Source: Allonocardiopsis opalescens (lineage in GTDB: Bacteria > Actinomycetota > Actinomycetes > Streptosporangiales > Streptosporangiaceae). From it: a DNA stretch of 64,000 nt. Location: contig NZ_PVZC01000008.1 of NCBI RefSeq assembly GCF_003002095.1, positions 124,001 through 188,000 on the forward strand, written 5' to 3'. The position numbers and the translations under genes are program-made. Numbering within the stretch: the stretch's first letter is position 1; every line of letters starts with the position of its first letter. Of this stretch, positions 27,448 through 36,290 are shown piece after piece. The notes beneath the pieces are model-generated. The model made no database searches. It worked only from the letters and a program-made list of their open reading frames with translations, and was not told the DNA's origin.

Positions 27448-28734
27448 ATGCGCAGCTCCCCCCGACGGCCCGTACTGGGCGCGCTGGCCGTCGTCTCCAT
27501 GCTCGGACTGGTCGCGGCGTGCGGCTCCGGCGGTGCCAGCAGCGAGATCCAGCTGTGGGGCCTCCAGGACGACCTGCTGAACGAGTCCACCGAGCAGATC
27601 GTCGCGAGCTACAACGAGAACGCCGAGACGCCGGTCAACTACAGCTACTACGTGAACGACCCCTACAAGGAGCGGCTGCAGGTCGCCCTCGGCTCCCCCC
27701 AGGGCCCCGACGTCTGGCTCAACTGGGGCGGCGGCAACCTCTCCCAGTTCGTGGAGGCCGGCCAGGTAACCGACCTGACCCCCATGCTCGAACAGGAGCC
27801 GGAGCTGCGCGACGCCTTCCTGCCGAGCGTGATGGAGGTCGGCACCGTCGACGGCAGCGTGTACGCGCTGCCGATGGTCGGCACCCAGCCGGTGCTGCTC
27901 TACTTCAACCAGGAGGTCTTCGACGAGGCCGGCGTCGAGCCGCCGCAGACCTACGACGACCTGCTCGAACTGGTCGACGTGTTCACCGAGCGCGACATCA
28001 CCCCCATCGTGCTCCCCGGCCAGCAGGCCTGGACCGAGATGTTCTGGCTCGCGTACCTGACCGAGCGGATCGGCGGACCCGACGTCTTCCAGGCCGTCAT
28101 CGACGGCGAGGAGGGCGCCTGGCGCGACCCGGCGATGATCGAGGCGATGGAGCGCTGCCAGGAGCTGGTGGAGGCCGGCGCCTTCGGCACCTCCTACGCG
28201 TCGGTCACCTACGACGGCGGCGCCGCCACCGAGCTGCTGACCAGCGGCGAGGCCGCGATGTTCCTGATGGGCACCTGGGAGTACGGCTCGCAGCTGGCCA
28301 GTGCGCCTGAGTTCGTGGAGTCCAGCCTGGGCTGGACCACCTTCCCGATGGTCGAGGACGGCGAGGGGGATCCCCAGGCGCTGGTGGGCAACCCGAGCAA
28401 CTACTTCTCCATCACCGCCAACTCCGAGCACGTCGACGCCTCCTTCGAGTTCCTCGCCGAGACGCTGACCAGCGACGCCTACCTGGACTCGCTGCTCGAA
28501 CTCGGCCAGGTGCCGCCGGTGGTCGGCATCGAGGACCGGCTGGCCGCCTCGCCCGGCGCCGACCACGCCACCTGGGTGTACGACCTGGTGGACAACGCCT
28601 CCTCCTACACGCAGGTGTGGGACCAGGCCATGACGCCGGCCCAGGCCGAGGTGCTGCTCACCAACATCCAGCGCCTGTTCCTCAACGAGATCACGCCCGA
28701 TGAGTTCGCGGCGGCCATGGAGCAGGCATCGTGA
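27448..28734 (+). CDS. Sugar-binding lipoprotein of ABC transporter (second system)
   Basis: Protein of 428 residues. Signal sequence with lipobox 'LVAAC' makes Cys25 the lipidated residue. The solute-binding family 1 fold is clear: 'QIVASYNENAETPVNYSYYVNDPYKERLQVALGSPQGPDVWLNWGGGNL', 'YALPMVGTQPVLLYFNQEVFDEAGVEPPQTYDDLLELV' and 'EAAMFLMGTWEYG'. It is the first gene of a three-gene operon with GTGA overlaps to both permeases. Two CGAAA(G/C)TTTC operators precede it and the same motif sits at the lacI promoter, pointing to sugar-responsive repression. The ligand cannot be read; a beta-galactoside or xylo-oligosaccharide is possible. Confidence 0.92.
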   Translation: MRSSPRRPVLGALAVVSMLGLVAACGSGGASSEIQLWGLQDDLLNESTEQIVASYNENAETPVNYSYYVNDPYKERLQVALGSPQGPDVWLNWGGGNLSQFVEAGQVTDLTPMLEQEPELRDAFLPSVMEVGTVDGSVYALPMVGTQPVLLYFNQEVFDEAGVEPPQTYDDLLELVDVFTERDITPIVLPGQQAWTEMFWLAYLTERIGGPDVFQAVIDGEEGAWRDPAMIEAMERCQELVEAGAFGTSYASVTYDGGAATELLTSGEAAMFLMGTWEYGSQLASAPEFVESSLGWTTFPMVEDGEGDPQALVGNPSNYFSITANSEHVDASFEFLAETLTSDAYLDSLLELGQVPPVVGIEDRLAASPGADHATWVYDLVDNASSYTQVWDQAMTPAQAEVLLTNIQRLFLNEITPDEFAAAMEQAS

Positions 28735-29684
28735 TCGGTTCCACCCTGGAGCGCCGGCCGGCGCGGCGCGCGGACTCCTCCGCGCCGCGCCGGCCCGGCC
28801 GCGCCGGACGCACGGACCGGCCGGGGATCCTGTGGGCCGCCCCCGCCCTGCTCTTCTTCGGAGTGTTCGCGCTCTTCCCGATCGTGCTGGTCGCCTGGCT
28901 CAGCCTGACGGAGTGGAGCGGCCTGGGCGACCCCGTCTTCGTCGGCCTGGACAACTGGCTCGCGCTGCCGCAGGACCCCGAGGCGCCCGGCGCCGTGTGG
29001 TCGACGGTGCGGCTCACCGTGCTGTGCTGGGCGGTGCAGACGCCGCTGGCCCTGCTGCTGGGCGTGTGGGCGGCCGGGCAGCAGCGCAACCGGGCCGTGC
29101 TCAGCGCGCTGTTCTTCCTGCCGCTGCTGCTGTCGACGGCCGCCATCGCGCTGCTCGGCCACTCCATGTTCGACCCGAACTTCGGCCTCGCCGAGGTGGT
29201 CGGGCCGCTCGTCGGTGTGCCCGACGGGAACTTCCTCGGCAATTCAGACCTGGCGCTGTACATGGTGATCGGCGTGCTGACCTGGCAGTTCGTGCCCTTC
29301 CACGCGCTGATCTACCAGGCGGCGGCCCGGCAGATCCCCAGGATGCTCTACGAGGCGGCGGCGATCGACGGAGCGGGCCGGTTCCGCCGGTTCCTCTCGA
29401 TCACCCTGCCGCAGCTGCGGCACACCATCGTCGCCTCCTCGGTGCTGATCCTGGTCGGCTCGCTGACCTACTTCGAGACGGTGCTGCTGCTGACCGGCGG
29501 CGGCCCGGGCACCGCGAGCAGAGTGCTGCCGCTGCACATGTACATCCAGGGCTTCCGCGCCTTCGAGATGGGCGACGCCAGCGTGCTGGCCGTGCTGCTG
29601 GTCGCCGTGGGCACCCTGCTGTCGGTGCTGGTGGTGCGGGTCACCGGCTACTCCAGGATGACGAGCGAGAGGGAGGGGCTGTGA
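28731..29684 (+). CDS. Carbohydrate ABC transporter permease (MalF type)
   Basis: Protein of 317 residues with six membrane helices, the first being 'LFFGVFALFPIVLVAWLSLTEWSG'. The EAA loop is 'LYEAAAIDGAGRFRRFLSITLPQL' in outline. GTG 28731 overlaps the lipoprotein stop codon by 4 bp. The basic N-terminal 35 residues are cytoplasmic. It pairs with the next permease to form the channel; the nucleotide-binding subunit is not encoded here. Confidence 0.92.
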   Translation: MIGSTLERRPARRADSSAPRRPGRAGRTDRPGILWAAPALLFFGVFALFPIVLVAWLSLTEWSGLGDPVFVGLDNWLALPQDPEAPGAVWSTVRLTVLCWAVQTPLALLLGVWAAGQQRNRAVLSALFFLPLLLSTAAIALLGHSMFDPNFGLAEVVGPLVGVPDGNFLGNSDLALYMVIGVLTWQFVPFHALIYQAAARQIPRMLYEAAAIDGAGRFRRFLSITLPQLRHTIVASSVLILVGSLTYFETVLLLTGGGPGTASRVLPLHMYIQGFRAFEMGDASVLAVLLVAVGTLLSVLVVRVTGYSRMTSEREGL

Positions 29685-30571
29685 GTGCGGCGAGCAGGAC
29701 GCGGCACCGCCGCACCGACCGGGGCGCGGTCCTCGGGCTGCCCCGGCGGACGCCGACGTCCAAGAGCCCGAACATCCTGGCCGGCCTCGGCTCGGTGATA
29801 TGGCTGGCGCTGGTCGCCGTGCCGCTGTACTACCTGGTCCTCACCAGCCTGCGCGGCGAGGACAACTACCTGTCGCAGGGGGCGCTGGCCTGGAGCGGCC
29901 TCACCCTGGGCAACTACGGCGACGCGCTGCGGCTGGGCTTCCTCGGCTACGCGCTGAACAGCATCGTGGTGACCGGGGCGACGATCCTGCTGGTGCTCGG
30001 GCTGGCGCTGCCGGCCGCCTACGCCATCGTGCGGGGTGAGAGCCGGGCGGTGCGGATCGCCTTCCAGGTGATCCTGCTGGGCCTGGCCATCCCGGCGCAG
30101 GCGGTGATCGTGCCCGTCTACCTGATCATCACCAGGCTGAACCTGTACGACTCGCTGGTCGCGATCATCCTGCCGACGGCGGCCTTCTCGCTGCCGATCG
30201 CGATCATCGTGCTCACCTCGACCCTGCGGGACGTGCCCAAGGAGCTGTACGAGTCGATGACGGTCGACGGCGCGGGCACCGCCACGATCTTCGCCCGGCT
30301 GGTGCTGCCGCTGGCCCGACCCGGCGTGATCACGGTGGGCATCTTCGCCGGGATCGGCGCCTGGAACGGCTTCCTGTTCCCGCTGGTGCTCACCCAGTCC
30401 GAGGAGCTGAGGGTGCTGCCGCTGGGGCTGTCGACCTTCCAGAGCCAGTACACCACCAATGTGCCGGGGCTGATGGCCGCGGTGGTGCTGTCGGCGCTGC
30501 CGATCTTCGCGCTCTACCTGTTCGGCCGCCGCCAGCTGCTCAGCGGCCTCACCGCGGGCTTCGGCAAGTGA
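29681..30571 (+). CDS. Carbohydrate ABC transporter permease (MalG type)
   Basis: Protein of 296 residues with six membrane helices. The coupling loop reads 'LYESMTVDGAGTATIFARLVLPLARPG' in outline, and the protein ends 'LLSGLTAGFGK', typical of MalG-like subunits. GTG 29681 overlaps the previous stop codon by 4 bp. It is the last gene of the operon, followed by two strong hairpins. Confidence 0.92.
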   Translation: MSAASRTRHRRTDRGAVLGLPRRTPTSKSPNILAGLGSVIWLALVAVPLYYLVLTSLRGEDNYLSQGALAWSGLTLGNYGDALRLGFLGYALNSIVVTGATILLVLGLALPAAYAIVRGESRAVRIAFQVILLGLAIPAQAVIVPVYLIITRLNLYDSLVAIILPTAAFSLPIAIIVLTSTLRDVPKELYESMTVDGAGTATIFARLVLPLARPGVITVGIFAGIGAWNGFLFPLVLTQSEELRVLPLGLSTFQSQYTTNVPGLMAAVVLSALPIFALYLFGRRQLLSGLTAGFGK

Positions 30572-30576
30572 CCGGG

Positions 30577-30608
30577 TCCCCGGGGCCGGCCTGCAGCGGC
30601 CCCGGGGA
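30577..30608 (+). terminator. Terminator of the second ABC operon
   Basis: A perfect 12-bp stem (TCCCCGGGGCCG with its complement) around an 8-nt loop, six bases after the permease stop codon. Confidence 0.7.
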
Positions 30609-30614
30609 CACCGC

Positions 30615-30642
30615 CGGGAGCCGCGCGGCCGCGCGGCTCCCG
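30615..30642. terminator. Second perfect palindrome, terminator for the convergent gene
   Basis: A 28-bp perfect palindrome that can fold into a 12-bp stem with a GGCC loop. It lies 13 bp from the stop codon of the leftward Rieske-FAD gene and probably terminates both transcripts. Confidence 0.6.
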
Positions 30643-30654
30643 TCCCCCGCGTCC

Positions 30655-32223
30655 TCAGCCGGAGCGGACGGTGCCGGCTCCGCCGGCCCCCTCGTCGGCC
30701 CCGCCCAGCTCGCGGCGCTCCAGCGGCGCGGTGGCCGGGCCCTGGAGCACGGAGCCGTCCACCCCGAAGCGCGAGCCGTGGCAGGGGCAGTCCCAGCTGG
30801 GCTCGGCGTCGTCGAAGCGGACCAGGCAGCCCAGGTGCGTGCAGACCGCCGAGACGGCGTGCAGGGCGCCCGAGGGGTCCCGGTACACCGCGCAGCGCTC
30901 GCCGTCGACGCGGGTGAGGGCGCCCTGGCCGGGCCCGATGTCGGCGACCGAGTCCACGTGCGTGAACGGCAAGCGGTCGCCGACCAGGTGCCTGGCCACC
31001 TCCGCGTTGGACCGCACGAAGGCGCCGGCCTCGGCCAGCGGGTGCAGCCGCCGCGGGTCGTACAGCCCGGCCCACTCCGGCGGCCGCCCCTCGATCAGCG
31101 CCGTGATCAGCAGCCCGGACAGCACGCCGCTGCTCATCCCCCAGGCGCCGAAGCCGGTCGCCACGTAGGTGTGCTCCGCCCCGGCGTGGAAGGGCCCGAT
31201 GTAGGGGACGCCGTCGGTGGTGTGGTTGTCCTGGGCGGCCCAGCGGTAGTCGATCCGCTCCACCCCGAAGCGCTCGGCGGTCCAGCGCGACAGCTCGCCG
31301 AAGTGCTCGGCGACGTCGACCGTGCCGGGCCGGAAGGTCTCACCGGTGACGATGAGCAGCCGCCGGCCGTCCCCGTACGGGGCGGTGCGCACCGAGCGGG
31401 TGTTGTGCTCGGGGGTGATGTACATGCCGCCGGGGTCGCGGTCGGCCGGGATGGGGGCGGCGACGACGAGTTCGCGCCGCGGCTCCAGCCGGGAGAACAG
31501 CATCGCGCGGTCGAAGACCGGGTAGTGCGTCGCGATCACCACCTCGTCGGCGGTGACGGTGCGCCCGGTCTCGGTGCGCAGCCGGCACGGAGCGCCCTCG
31601 TGCAGCTCGGTGACGCGGGTGCGCTCGTAGACCCGGCCGCCGCGGCGGCGCAGGTCCTCGGTGAGCGCGAGCGCGTACCTGCGCGGGTGGAACTGGAGCT
31701 GGTCGGGGACGATCGCGGTCCCGGCCACCGGGAAGGGCAGGCCGGAGCCGCCGCTGAGCCCGGCGGTCAGCCCGGCGTTCATCGCCGCCTCGGCCTCCTC
31801 GGCGATCTCGGCCACCCGCTCGGGCGACTCCGCGAAGCAGACGGCGGGCCGGTGCTCCAGTTCGCAGTCGATGCCCAGCCGCTCGGTGAGCTCGGCGACG
31901 CGGCGCACCGCCTCCTGCTGGGAGGCGGCGTAGTGGCGGGCGGCCTCGGCGCCCAGCGAGCGCGTCAGCCGGGCGTAGACGAGGCCGTGCTGGGCGGTGA
32001 CCTTGGCGGTGGTGAAGCCGGTGACGCCGGCCGCGACCCGGTCGGCCTCCAGCACGACGACGGAGCGGCCCGAGGCGGCCAGCTCCCAGGCGGCGCTGAG
32101 GCCGGCGATCCCGGCGCCGACCACGGCGACGTCGGCGCGCGTGTCGGTGTCCAGGGCGGGGTACGCGGTGGCGGGGGTGGAGGACATCCAGTAGGAGTCG
32201 GTACGGACGCGAGGCGCGGTCAT
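30655..32223 (-). CDS. FAD-dependent oxidoreductase with C-terminal Rieske domain
   Basis: Protein of 522 residues. The N-terminal dinucleotide-binding motif is 'DVAVVGAGIAGLSAAWELAASGRSVVVLE', followed by a DAO-type FAD domain. 'DGVPYIGPFHAGAEHTYVATGFGAWGM' is the second FAD contact. The last 100 residues are a Rieske domain whose ligands are in 'CTHLGC' and 'CPCHGSRF', so electrons can pass between a 2Fe-2S cluster and FAD. The domain order is common in bacteria as an uncharacterised glycine/D-amino-acid-oxidase-like protein. It lies between two sugar-uptake regions and is divergent from lacI, but no link in function is evident. Confidence 0.9.
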   Translation of the reverse strand: MTAPRVRTDSYWMSSTPATAYPALDTDTRADVAVVGAGIAGLSAAWELAASGRSVVVLEADRVAAGVTGFTTAKVTAQHGLVYARLTRSLGAEAARHYAASQQEAVRRVAELTERLGIDCELEHRPAVCFAESPERVAEIAEEAEAAMNAGLTAGLSGGSGLPFPVAGTAIVPDQLQFHPRRYALALTEDLRRRGGRVYERTRVTELHEGAPCRLRTETGRTVTADEVVIATHYPVFDRAMLFSRLEPRRELVVAAPIPADRDPGGMYITPEHNTRSVRTAPYGDGRRLLIVTGETFRPGTVDVAEHFGELSRWTAERFGVERIDYRWAAQDNHTTDGVPYIGPFHAGAEHTYVATGFGAWGMSSGVLSGLLITALIEGRPPEWAGLYDPRRLHPLAEAGAFVRSNAEVARHLVGDRLPFTHVDSVADIGPGQGALTRVDGERCAVYRDPSGALHAVSAVCTHLGCLVRFDDAEPSWDCPCHGSRFGVDGSVLQGPATAPLERRELGGADEGAGGAGTVRSG

Positions 32224-32448
32224 GGCCGCGCTCTTACCCGCCCTCCCGGAGTTCTCACGCCGCCCGCCCCGGGGCGGGCCGTCGGCCGCCGCACGGCTGC
32301 TCGATAATTTCGGATTGATTCACGGCATAACTTTCGGTACTTTCGATGAAACCACCCGGCGAGAGCGGATGGGCACCCCAAGGGGAGACAAGGGGCGAGA
32401 AGCCCCGTCACCCTGGAGAAGTCGCCCCGGCGGCCGCCCGGTACGCTG

Positions 32449-32465
32449 GATCGAAAGTTTCGATC
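32449..32465 (+). promoter_or_regulatory. CGAAAGTTTCG operator at the lacI promoter
   Basis: GATCGAAAGTTTCGATC is a 17-bp palindrome centred on G, directly after a -10-like TACGCT (32442-32447) and 25 bp before the lacI start. It shares 14 consecutive bases with 27265-27278, which suggests that the LacI protein represses itself and the ABC operon. Extra CTTTCG half-sites occur at 32331-32346. Confidence 0.65.
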
Positions 32466-32490
32466 AGCCCGGATTTCCACGGGAGGACGA

Positions 32491-33570
32491 GTGGCGGAGC
32501 GAGCGCGCGCGACGATCGCGACCATCGCGCGGGAGGCGGGCGTCTCCGTGCCCACCGTCTCCAAGGTCCTCAACAACCGGGGCGACGTCGCCCCGCAGAC
32601 CCGGCGCCGCGTCGAGGACCTGCTGGTCAAGCACCGCTACCGGCGGCGCACCGCAACCCGCACCACCCGTACCGGCCTGATCGACCTCGTCTTCGTCGAC
32701 CTGCACGGGCAGTGGTCGGCCGAGGTGCTGCGCGGGGTCGAGGAGGCGACGCAGCGGGCCGACGTCGGCGTGGTGGTGTCGGCGGTGAAGGGTCAGGAGG
32801 CCCGGCCGCACGGCCACTGGCTGCGCCGCATCATGGCGCGCGGCTCCGACGGCCTGCTGCTGGTGCTCTCCGACCTCTCCCCCGACCAGCGCAGCCAGCT
32901 CGCCGACGTCGGCATGCCGGTGGTGCTGGTCGACCCGGTGGGCGTGCCCGACGCCGAGATCGCCTCGGTGGGCGCCACCAACTGGCGCGGCGGCATGGCC
33001 GCCACCCAGCACCTGATCGAACTGGGCCACAGCCGCATCGCCGTGATCGGCGGCCCGCCCGCCTACCTGTGCAGCCGGGCCCGGCTCGACGGCTACCGCT
33101 CCGCGCTGGAGCGCGCCGGGCTCACCGTCCCGGCCGAGTACGTGCGCCAGGGCGACTTCCTGTCGGCCAGCGGCCACCGCGAGACCATGGCCCTGCTGGA
33201 CCTGGACGAACCGCCCACCGCCATCTTCGCCTGCGCCGACCAGATGGCCATGGGCGTCTACGAGGCGCTGTTCGACCGGGGGCTGCGCGTCCCGCAGGAC
33301 GTCAGCGTGGTCGGCTTCGACGACCTCGCCCAGACCCGCTGGGCGGTGCCCCCGCTCACCACGGTCCGCCAGCCGCTGACCGAGATGGCCGCCGTCGCCA
33401 CCCGGATGCTGCTGCAGCTGGTCGCCGGGGAGGAGCTGGACAGCACCCGGCTGGAGCTGACCACCGACCTGGTGCGGCGCAGCAGCACCGCGCCGCCCGG
33501 CGCCGCCGCGCCGCCGGAGCCCGCGGCCGGCGAGGCGGCCGAGGAGCCCGGCGCCCCCGTCGGCGCCTGA
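32491..33570 (+). CDS. LacI family transcriptional regulator
   Basis: Protein of 359 residues. The helix-turn-helix and hinge helix occupy residues about 7-60: 'TIATIAREAGVSVPTVSKVLNNRGDVAPQTRRRVEDLL' in outline, of the actinobacterial 'SVPTVSKVLN' subgroup that controls plant-polysaccharide genes. The rest is a periplasmic-binding-protein-like sugar sensor ('TGLIDLVFVDL', 'HRETMALLDLDEPPTAIFACADQMAMGVYEAL', 'VSVVGFDDLAQTRWAVPPLTTVRQP'). GTG 32491 has GGGAGG upstream. A perfect palindrome overlaps its transcription start, consistent with autoregulation. A GH42 beta-galactosidase follows in the same direction, 115 bp away, with a different operator between them. Confidence 0.92.
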   Translation: MAERARATIATIAREAGVSVPTVSKVLNNRGDVAPQTRRRVEDLLVKHRYRRRTATRTTRTGLIDLVFVDLHGQWSAEVLRGVEEATQRADVGVVVSAVKGQEARPHGHWLRRIMARGSDGLLLVLSDLSPDQRSQLADVGMPVVLVDPVGVPDAEIASVGATNWRGGMAATQHLIELGHSRIAVIGGPPAYLCSRARLDGYRSALERAGLTVPAEYVRQGDFLSASGHRETMALLDLDEPPTAIFACADQMAMGVYEALFDRGLRVPQDVSVVGFDDLAQTRWAVPPLTTVRQPLTEMAAVATRMLLQLVAGEELDSTRLELTTDLVRRSSTAPPGAAAPPEPAAGEAAEEPGAPVGA

Positions 33571-33612
33571 GCACGGATCCGCCCGCGGGCCCGCGTCCGG
33601 GCCCCGCCGCCC

Positions 33613-33645
33613 GGGAAAGCGCTTCCCACAGCCGTCCGCTAGGGT
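33613..33645 (+). promoter_or_regulatory. GGAAAGCGCTTCCC operator and -10 element of the GH42 gene
   Basis: GGGAAAGCGCTTCCC at 33613-33627 carries the AAGCGCTT core. A -10-like TAGGGT at 33640-33645 places the operator over the -35 region, with transcription starting near 33652 and a short leader to the GTG at 33686. Confidence 0.6.
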
Positions 33646-33685
33646 GGGCCGGACCCGTGCCGCCCGACGGAAAGCGAGCCCGCCC

Positions 33686-35713
33686 GTGCCGCCGTCCTCC
33701 GCGCCGCAGTCCGACCGCCCCGGCTGGCCGCTGGACACCCCCGGCATCGCCTACGGCGGCGACTACAACCCCGAGCAGTGGCCCGAGGAGCTGTGGGCGG
33801 AGGACGTGGCGCTGATGCGCCGGGCCGGGGTGAACCTGGTCAGCGTCGGCATCTTCGCCTGGGCCGTGCTGGAGCCCGAGCCGGGCCGCTACGACTTCGG
33901 CTGGCTGGACCGGGTGCTCGACCTGCTGCACGGCGGCGGCGTGCGGGTGGCGCTGGCCACCGCCACCGCCTCTCCCCCGCCCTGGCTCAGCCGCGCCCAC
34001 CCCGAGACCCTGCCGGTGCGCGCCGACGGCACCCGGCTGTGGCCGGGCGCCCGGCAGGCGTACTGCCCCAGCTCCCCCGTGTACCGCGAGTACGCCGCCC
34101 GGATCACCGAGCGGATCGCCGAGCGCTACCGCGAGCACCCCGCGCTGGCGCTGTGGCACGTGGACAACGAACTGGGCTGCCACAACGCGCACTGCTACTG
34201 CGACGTGAGCGCCGCGGCCTTCCGGGTCTGGCTGGAGCGCCGCTACCGCGACGTCGACGCGCTCAACGACGCCTGGGGCACCCGCTTCTGGTCGCAGCGC
34301 TACGGCTCCTTCGAGCAGGTGCTGCCGCCGCGCGCCGCGCCGACCTTCACCAACCCCGGGCAGCAGCTGGACTTCCGCCGCTTCTGCTCCGACGAGGCAC
34401 TGGACAACTACCGGCGGCTGCGAGCCGTGCTGGCCCGCACCGCCCCGCACGTCCCGGCCACCACCAACTTCATGGTGGCCCGCAACGTCAAGGACCTGGA
34501 CTACTGGTCGTGGGCGGCCGACATGGACGTGATCGCCAACGACCACTACCTGAGCGCCGCCGACCCCCACGGCCACGTCGAACTCGCCTTCAGCGCCGAC
34601 CTCACCCGGGGCCTGGCCGGCGGGCGCCCCTGGATGCTGATGGAGCACTCCGTCGGCGCGGTGAACTGGCAGCCGCGCAACCGGGCCAAGGGGCCCGGCG
34701 AGGCGCGCCGCAACAGCCTGGCCCACCTGGCCAGGGGCGCCGACGCGGTCATGTTCTTCCAGTGGCGCGCCTCGGCCGCCGGGGCGGAGAAGTACCACTC
34801 CGCGCTGGTCCCGCACGCCGGCACCGACTCGCGGACCTGGCGGGAGGCCGAGGCGCTGGGCGCGGACCTGGGCCGGCTGGCCGAGACGGCCGGCTCCCGG
34901 GTGCGGGCCGAGGTCGCGATGGTCTTCGACTGGCAGTCGTGGTGGGCGGCCGAACTGGACGCGCACCCCTCGGCCGACCTCGCCTACCTCGACCGCGCGC
35001 ACGCCCACTACCGGGCGCTGTGGGAGCGCGGCGTCACCGTCGACATGGTGCCGCCCGACGCCGATCTGTCCGGGTACCGGCTGGTGCTGGTCTGCACCCT
35101 GTACTCGGTCACCGACGCCGCCGCCGGCCGGCTGCGCGACTTCGTCGCGGGCGGCGGCACCGCGCTGGTCACCTACTTCAGCGGCATCGTCGACGAGCAC
35201 GACCGGGTGCGGCTCGGCGGCTACCCGGGCGCCTACCGCGAGCTGCTGGGGGTGTCGGCCGACGAGTTCGGCCCGCTGCTGGCCGGCGAGGCGGTGCGGC
35301 TGGACGACGGCGGCACCGCGACGCTGTGGACCGAGTCGCTGCGGCTGCGCGGCGCCGAGGCCGTGGTCGGCTACGCCGAGGGGCCGCTGGCCGGGGCGCC
35401 CGCCGTGACCCGGCACCGCTTCAGCGCCGGCACCGCCTGGTACGCGGCCACCCGGCTGGACGACGCGGGCACGGGCCGGCTGACCGAGCGGCTGCTCGCC
35501 GAGTCCGGCGCCCGCCCGGCCGCGGCCACCCGGCCGGGCGTGGAGGTGGTGCGCCGCACCGGGGAGGCGGCGTCGTACCTGTTCGTCATCAACCACACCG
35601 GCGCCGCGGCCGAGGTGCCGGCCGAGGGCACCGAGCTGCTGACCGGCGCGCCGGTGACCGGCGCCGTGGCCGTGCCCGCGGGCGGCGCCGCCGTGGTGCG
35701 CGAGCCGGGCTGA
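33686..35713 (+). CDS. GH42 beta-galactosidase (intracellular)
   Basis: Protein of 675 residues, the normal GH42 length. The first barrel strand is 'IAYGGDYNPEQWPEELWAEDVALMRRAGVN'. Glu162 in 'WHVDNELGCHNAHCYC' is the expected acid/base and Glu320 in 'MLMEHSVGAVNW' the nucleophile. Cysteines near 127, 165, 170 and 172 match the zinc-cluster type found in many GH42 enzymes. There is no signal peptide, so it hydrolyses imported galacto-oligosaccharides such as galactan side-chain fragments of rhamnogalacturonan I. GTG 33686 is the best start but its ribosome site is weak. A GGAAAGCGCTTCCC operator lies in the promoter. Confidence 0.93.
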   Translation: MPPSSAPQSDRPGWPLDTPGIAYGGDYNPEQWPEELWAEDVALMRRAGVNLVSVGIFAWAVLEPEPGRYDFGWLDRVLDLLHGGGVRVALATATASPPPWLSRAHPETLPVRADGTRLWPGARQAYCPSSPVYREYAARITERIAERYREHPALALWHVDNELGCHNAHCYCDVSAAAFRVWLERRYRDVDALNDAWGTRFWSQRYGSFEQVLPPRAAPTFTNPGQQLDFRRFCSDEALDNYRRLRAVLARTAPHVPATTNFMVARNVKDLDYWSWAADMDVIANDHYLSAADPHGHVELAFSADLTRGLAGGRPWMLMEHSVGAVNWQPRNRAKGPGEARRNSLAHLARGADAVMFFQWRASAAGAEKYHSALVPHAGTDSRTWREAEALGADLGRLAETAGSRVRAEVAMVFDWQSWWAAELDAHPSADLAYLDRAHAHYRALWERGVTVDMVPPDADLSGYRLVLVCTLYSVTDAAAGRLRDFVAGGGTALVTYFSGIVDEHDRVRLGGYPGAYRELLGVSADEFGPLLAGEAVRLDDGGTATLWTESLRLRGAEAVVGYAEGPLAGAPAVTRHRFSAGTAWYAATRLDDAGTGRLTERLLAESGARPAAATRPGVEVVRRTGEAASYLFVINHTGAAAEVPAEGTELLTGAPVTGAVAVPAGGAAVVREPG

Positions 35714-35722
35714 GGCGGGCCC

Positions 35723-36283
35723 TCAGCCGACGGCGGCCCGGCGCTCGACCGCGACGGCCGCCAGTAGCAGGCAGCCCGCCATCGGTACCGCGAGCGGCCA
35801 CAGCGCCCAGGTGGCCGCGCCGGCGGCGGCCAGCGCGGCCGCGAGCAGCAGGGTGCCGGGCAGGTCCGTGCGGGCGCCGCGCACGGCGGCGGCGCGCACC
35901 AGCTCCCACCAGCGGGCGCCCGGCCGCCAGGCCGCCGCGGCCCGCAGCGCCGTGACGGCGGCGAAGGCGGCCGCGGCCGCGCACACCGCGAGCACGTAGC
36001 GGCCGCCGGGCAGACCGGCGCGGACGGCGGCCAGGTCGGCGAGGAGCACCGCGGCGATCACCGCGCCCGCCGCCGACACCGGGAGCGAGCCGGGCCAGGC
36101 CGCCCGGAAGCGGCCCCAGAAGGCCCGCGTCCCGGTGCCGCCCTCCTGCTCGACCTGGGCCCGCACGTGCGCGCAGCCCGCGGCCAGCGCGGGCAGCAGC
36201 GTCACGGCGGGCAGCGCCGCGAGGACCACCAGCACCCCGGCGAACAGGCACTCCCCGAACAGGGCGAAGCCCCGCCCGCGCAC
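35723..36283 (-). CDS. yesL: YesL-like (DUF624) membrane protein
   Basis: Protein of 186 residues with four to five hydrophobic segments. The N-terminal 'GFALFGECLFAGVLVVLAALPAVTLLPALAAGCAHVRAQVEQEGG' has the pattern of DUF624/YesL proteins. In Bacillus, yesL lies in the rhamnogalacturonan-degradation cluster next to sugar ABC permeases, the same position as here. The molecular role is unknown; an accessory to the transporter or its sensor is inferred. GTG 36283 is 7 bp after the second permease stop codon, so it is the fourth gene of the leftward ABC operon. It ends 9 bp from the convergent GH42 gene. Confidence 0.75.
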   Translation of the reverse strand: MRGRGFALFGECLFAGVLVVLAALPAVTLLPALAAGCAHVRAQVEQEGGTGTRAFWGRFRAAWPGSLPVSAAGAVIAAVLLADLAAVRAGLPGGRYVLAVCAAAAAFAAVTALRAAAAWRPGARWWELVRAAAVRGARTDLPGTLLLAAALAAAGAATWALWPLAVPMAGCLLLAAVAVERRAAVG

Positions 36284-36290
36284 CGCGGGC

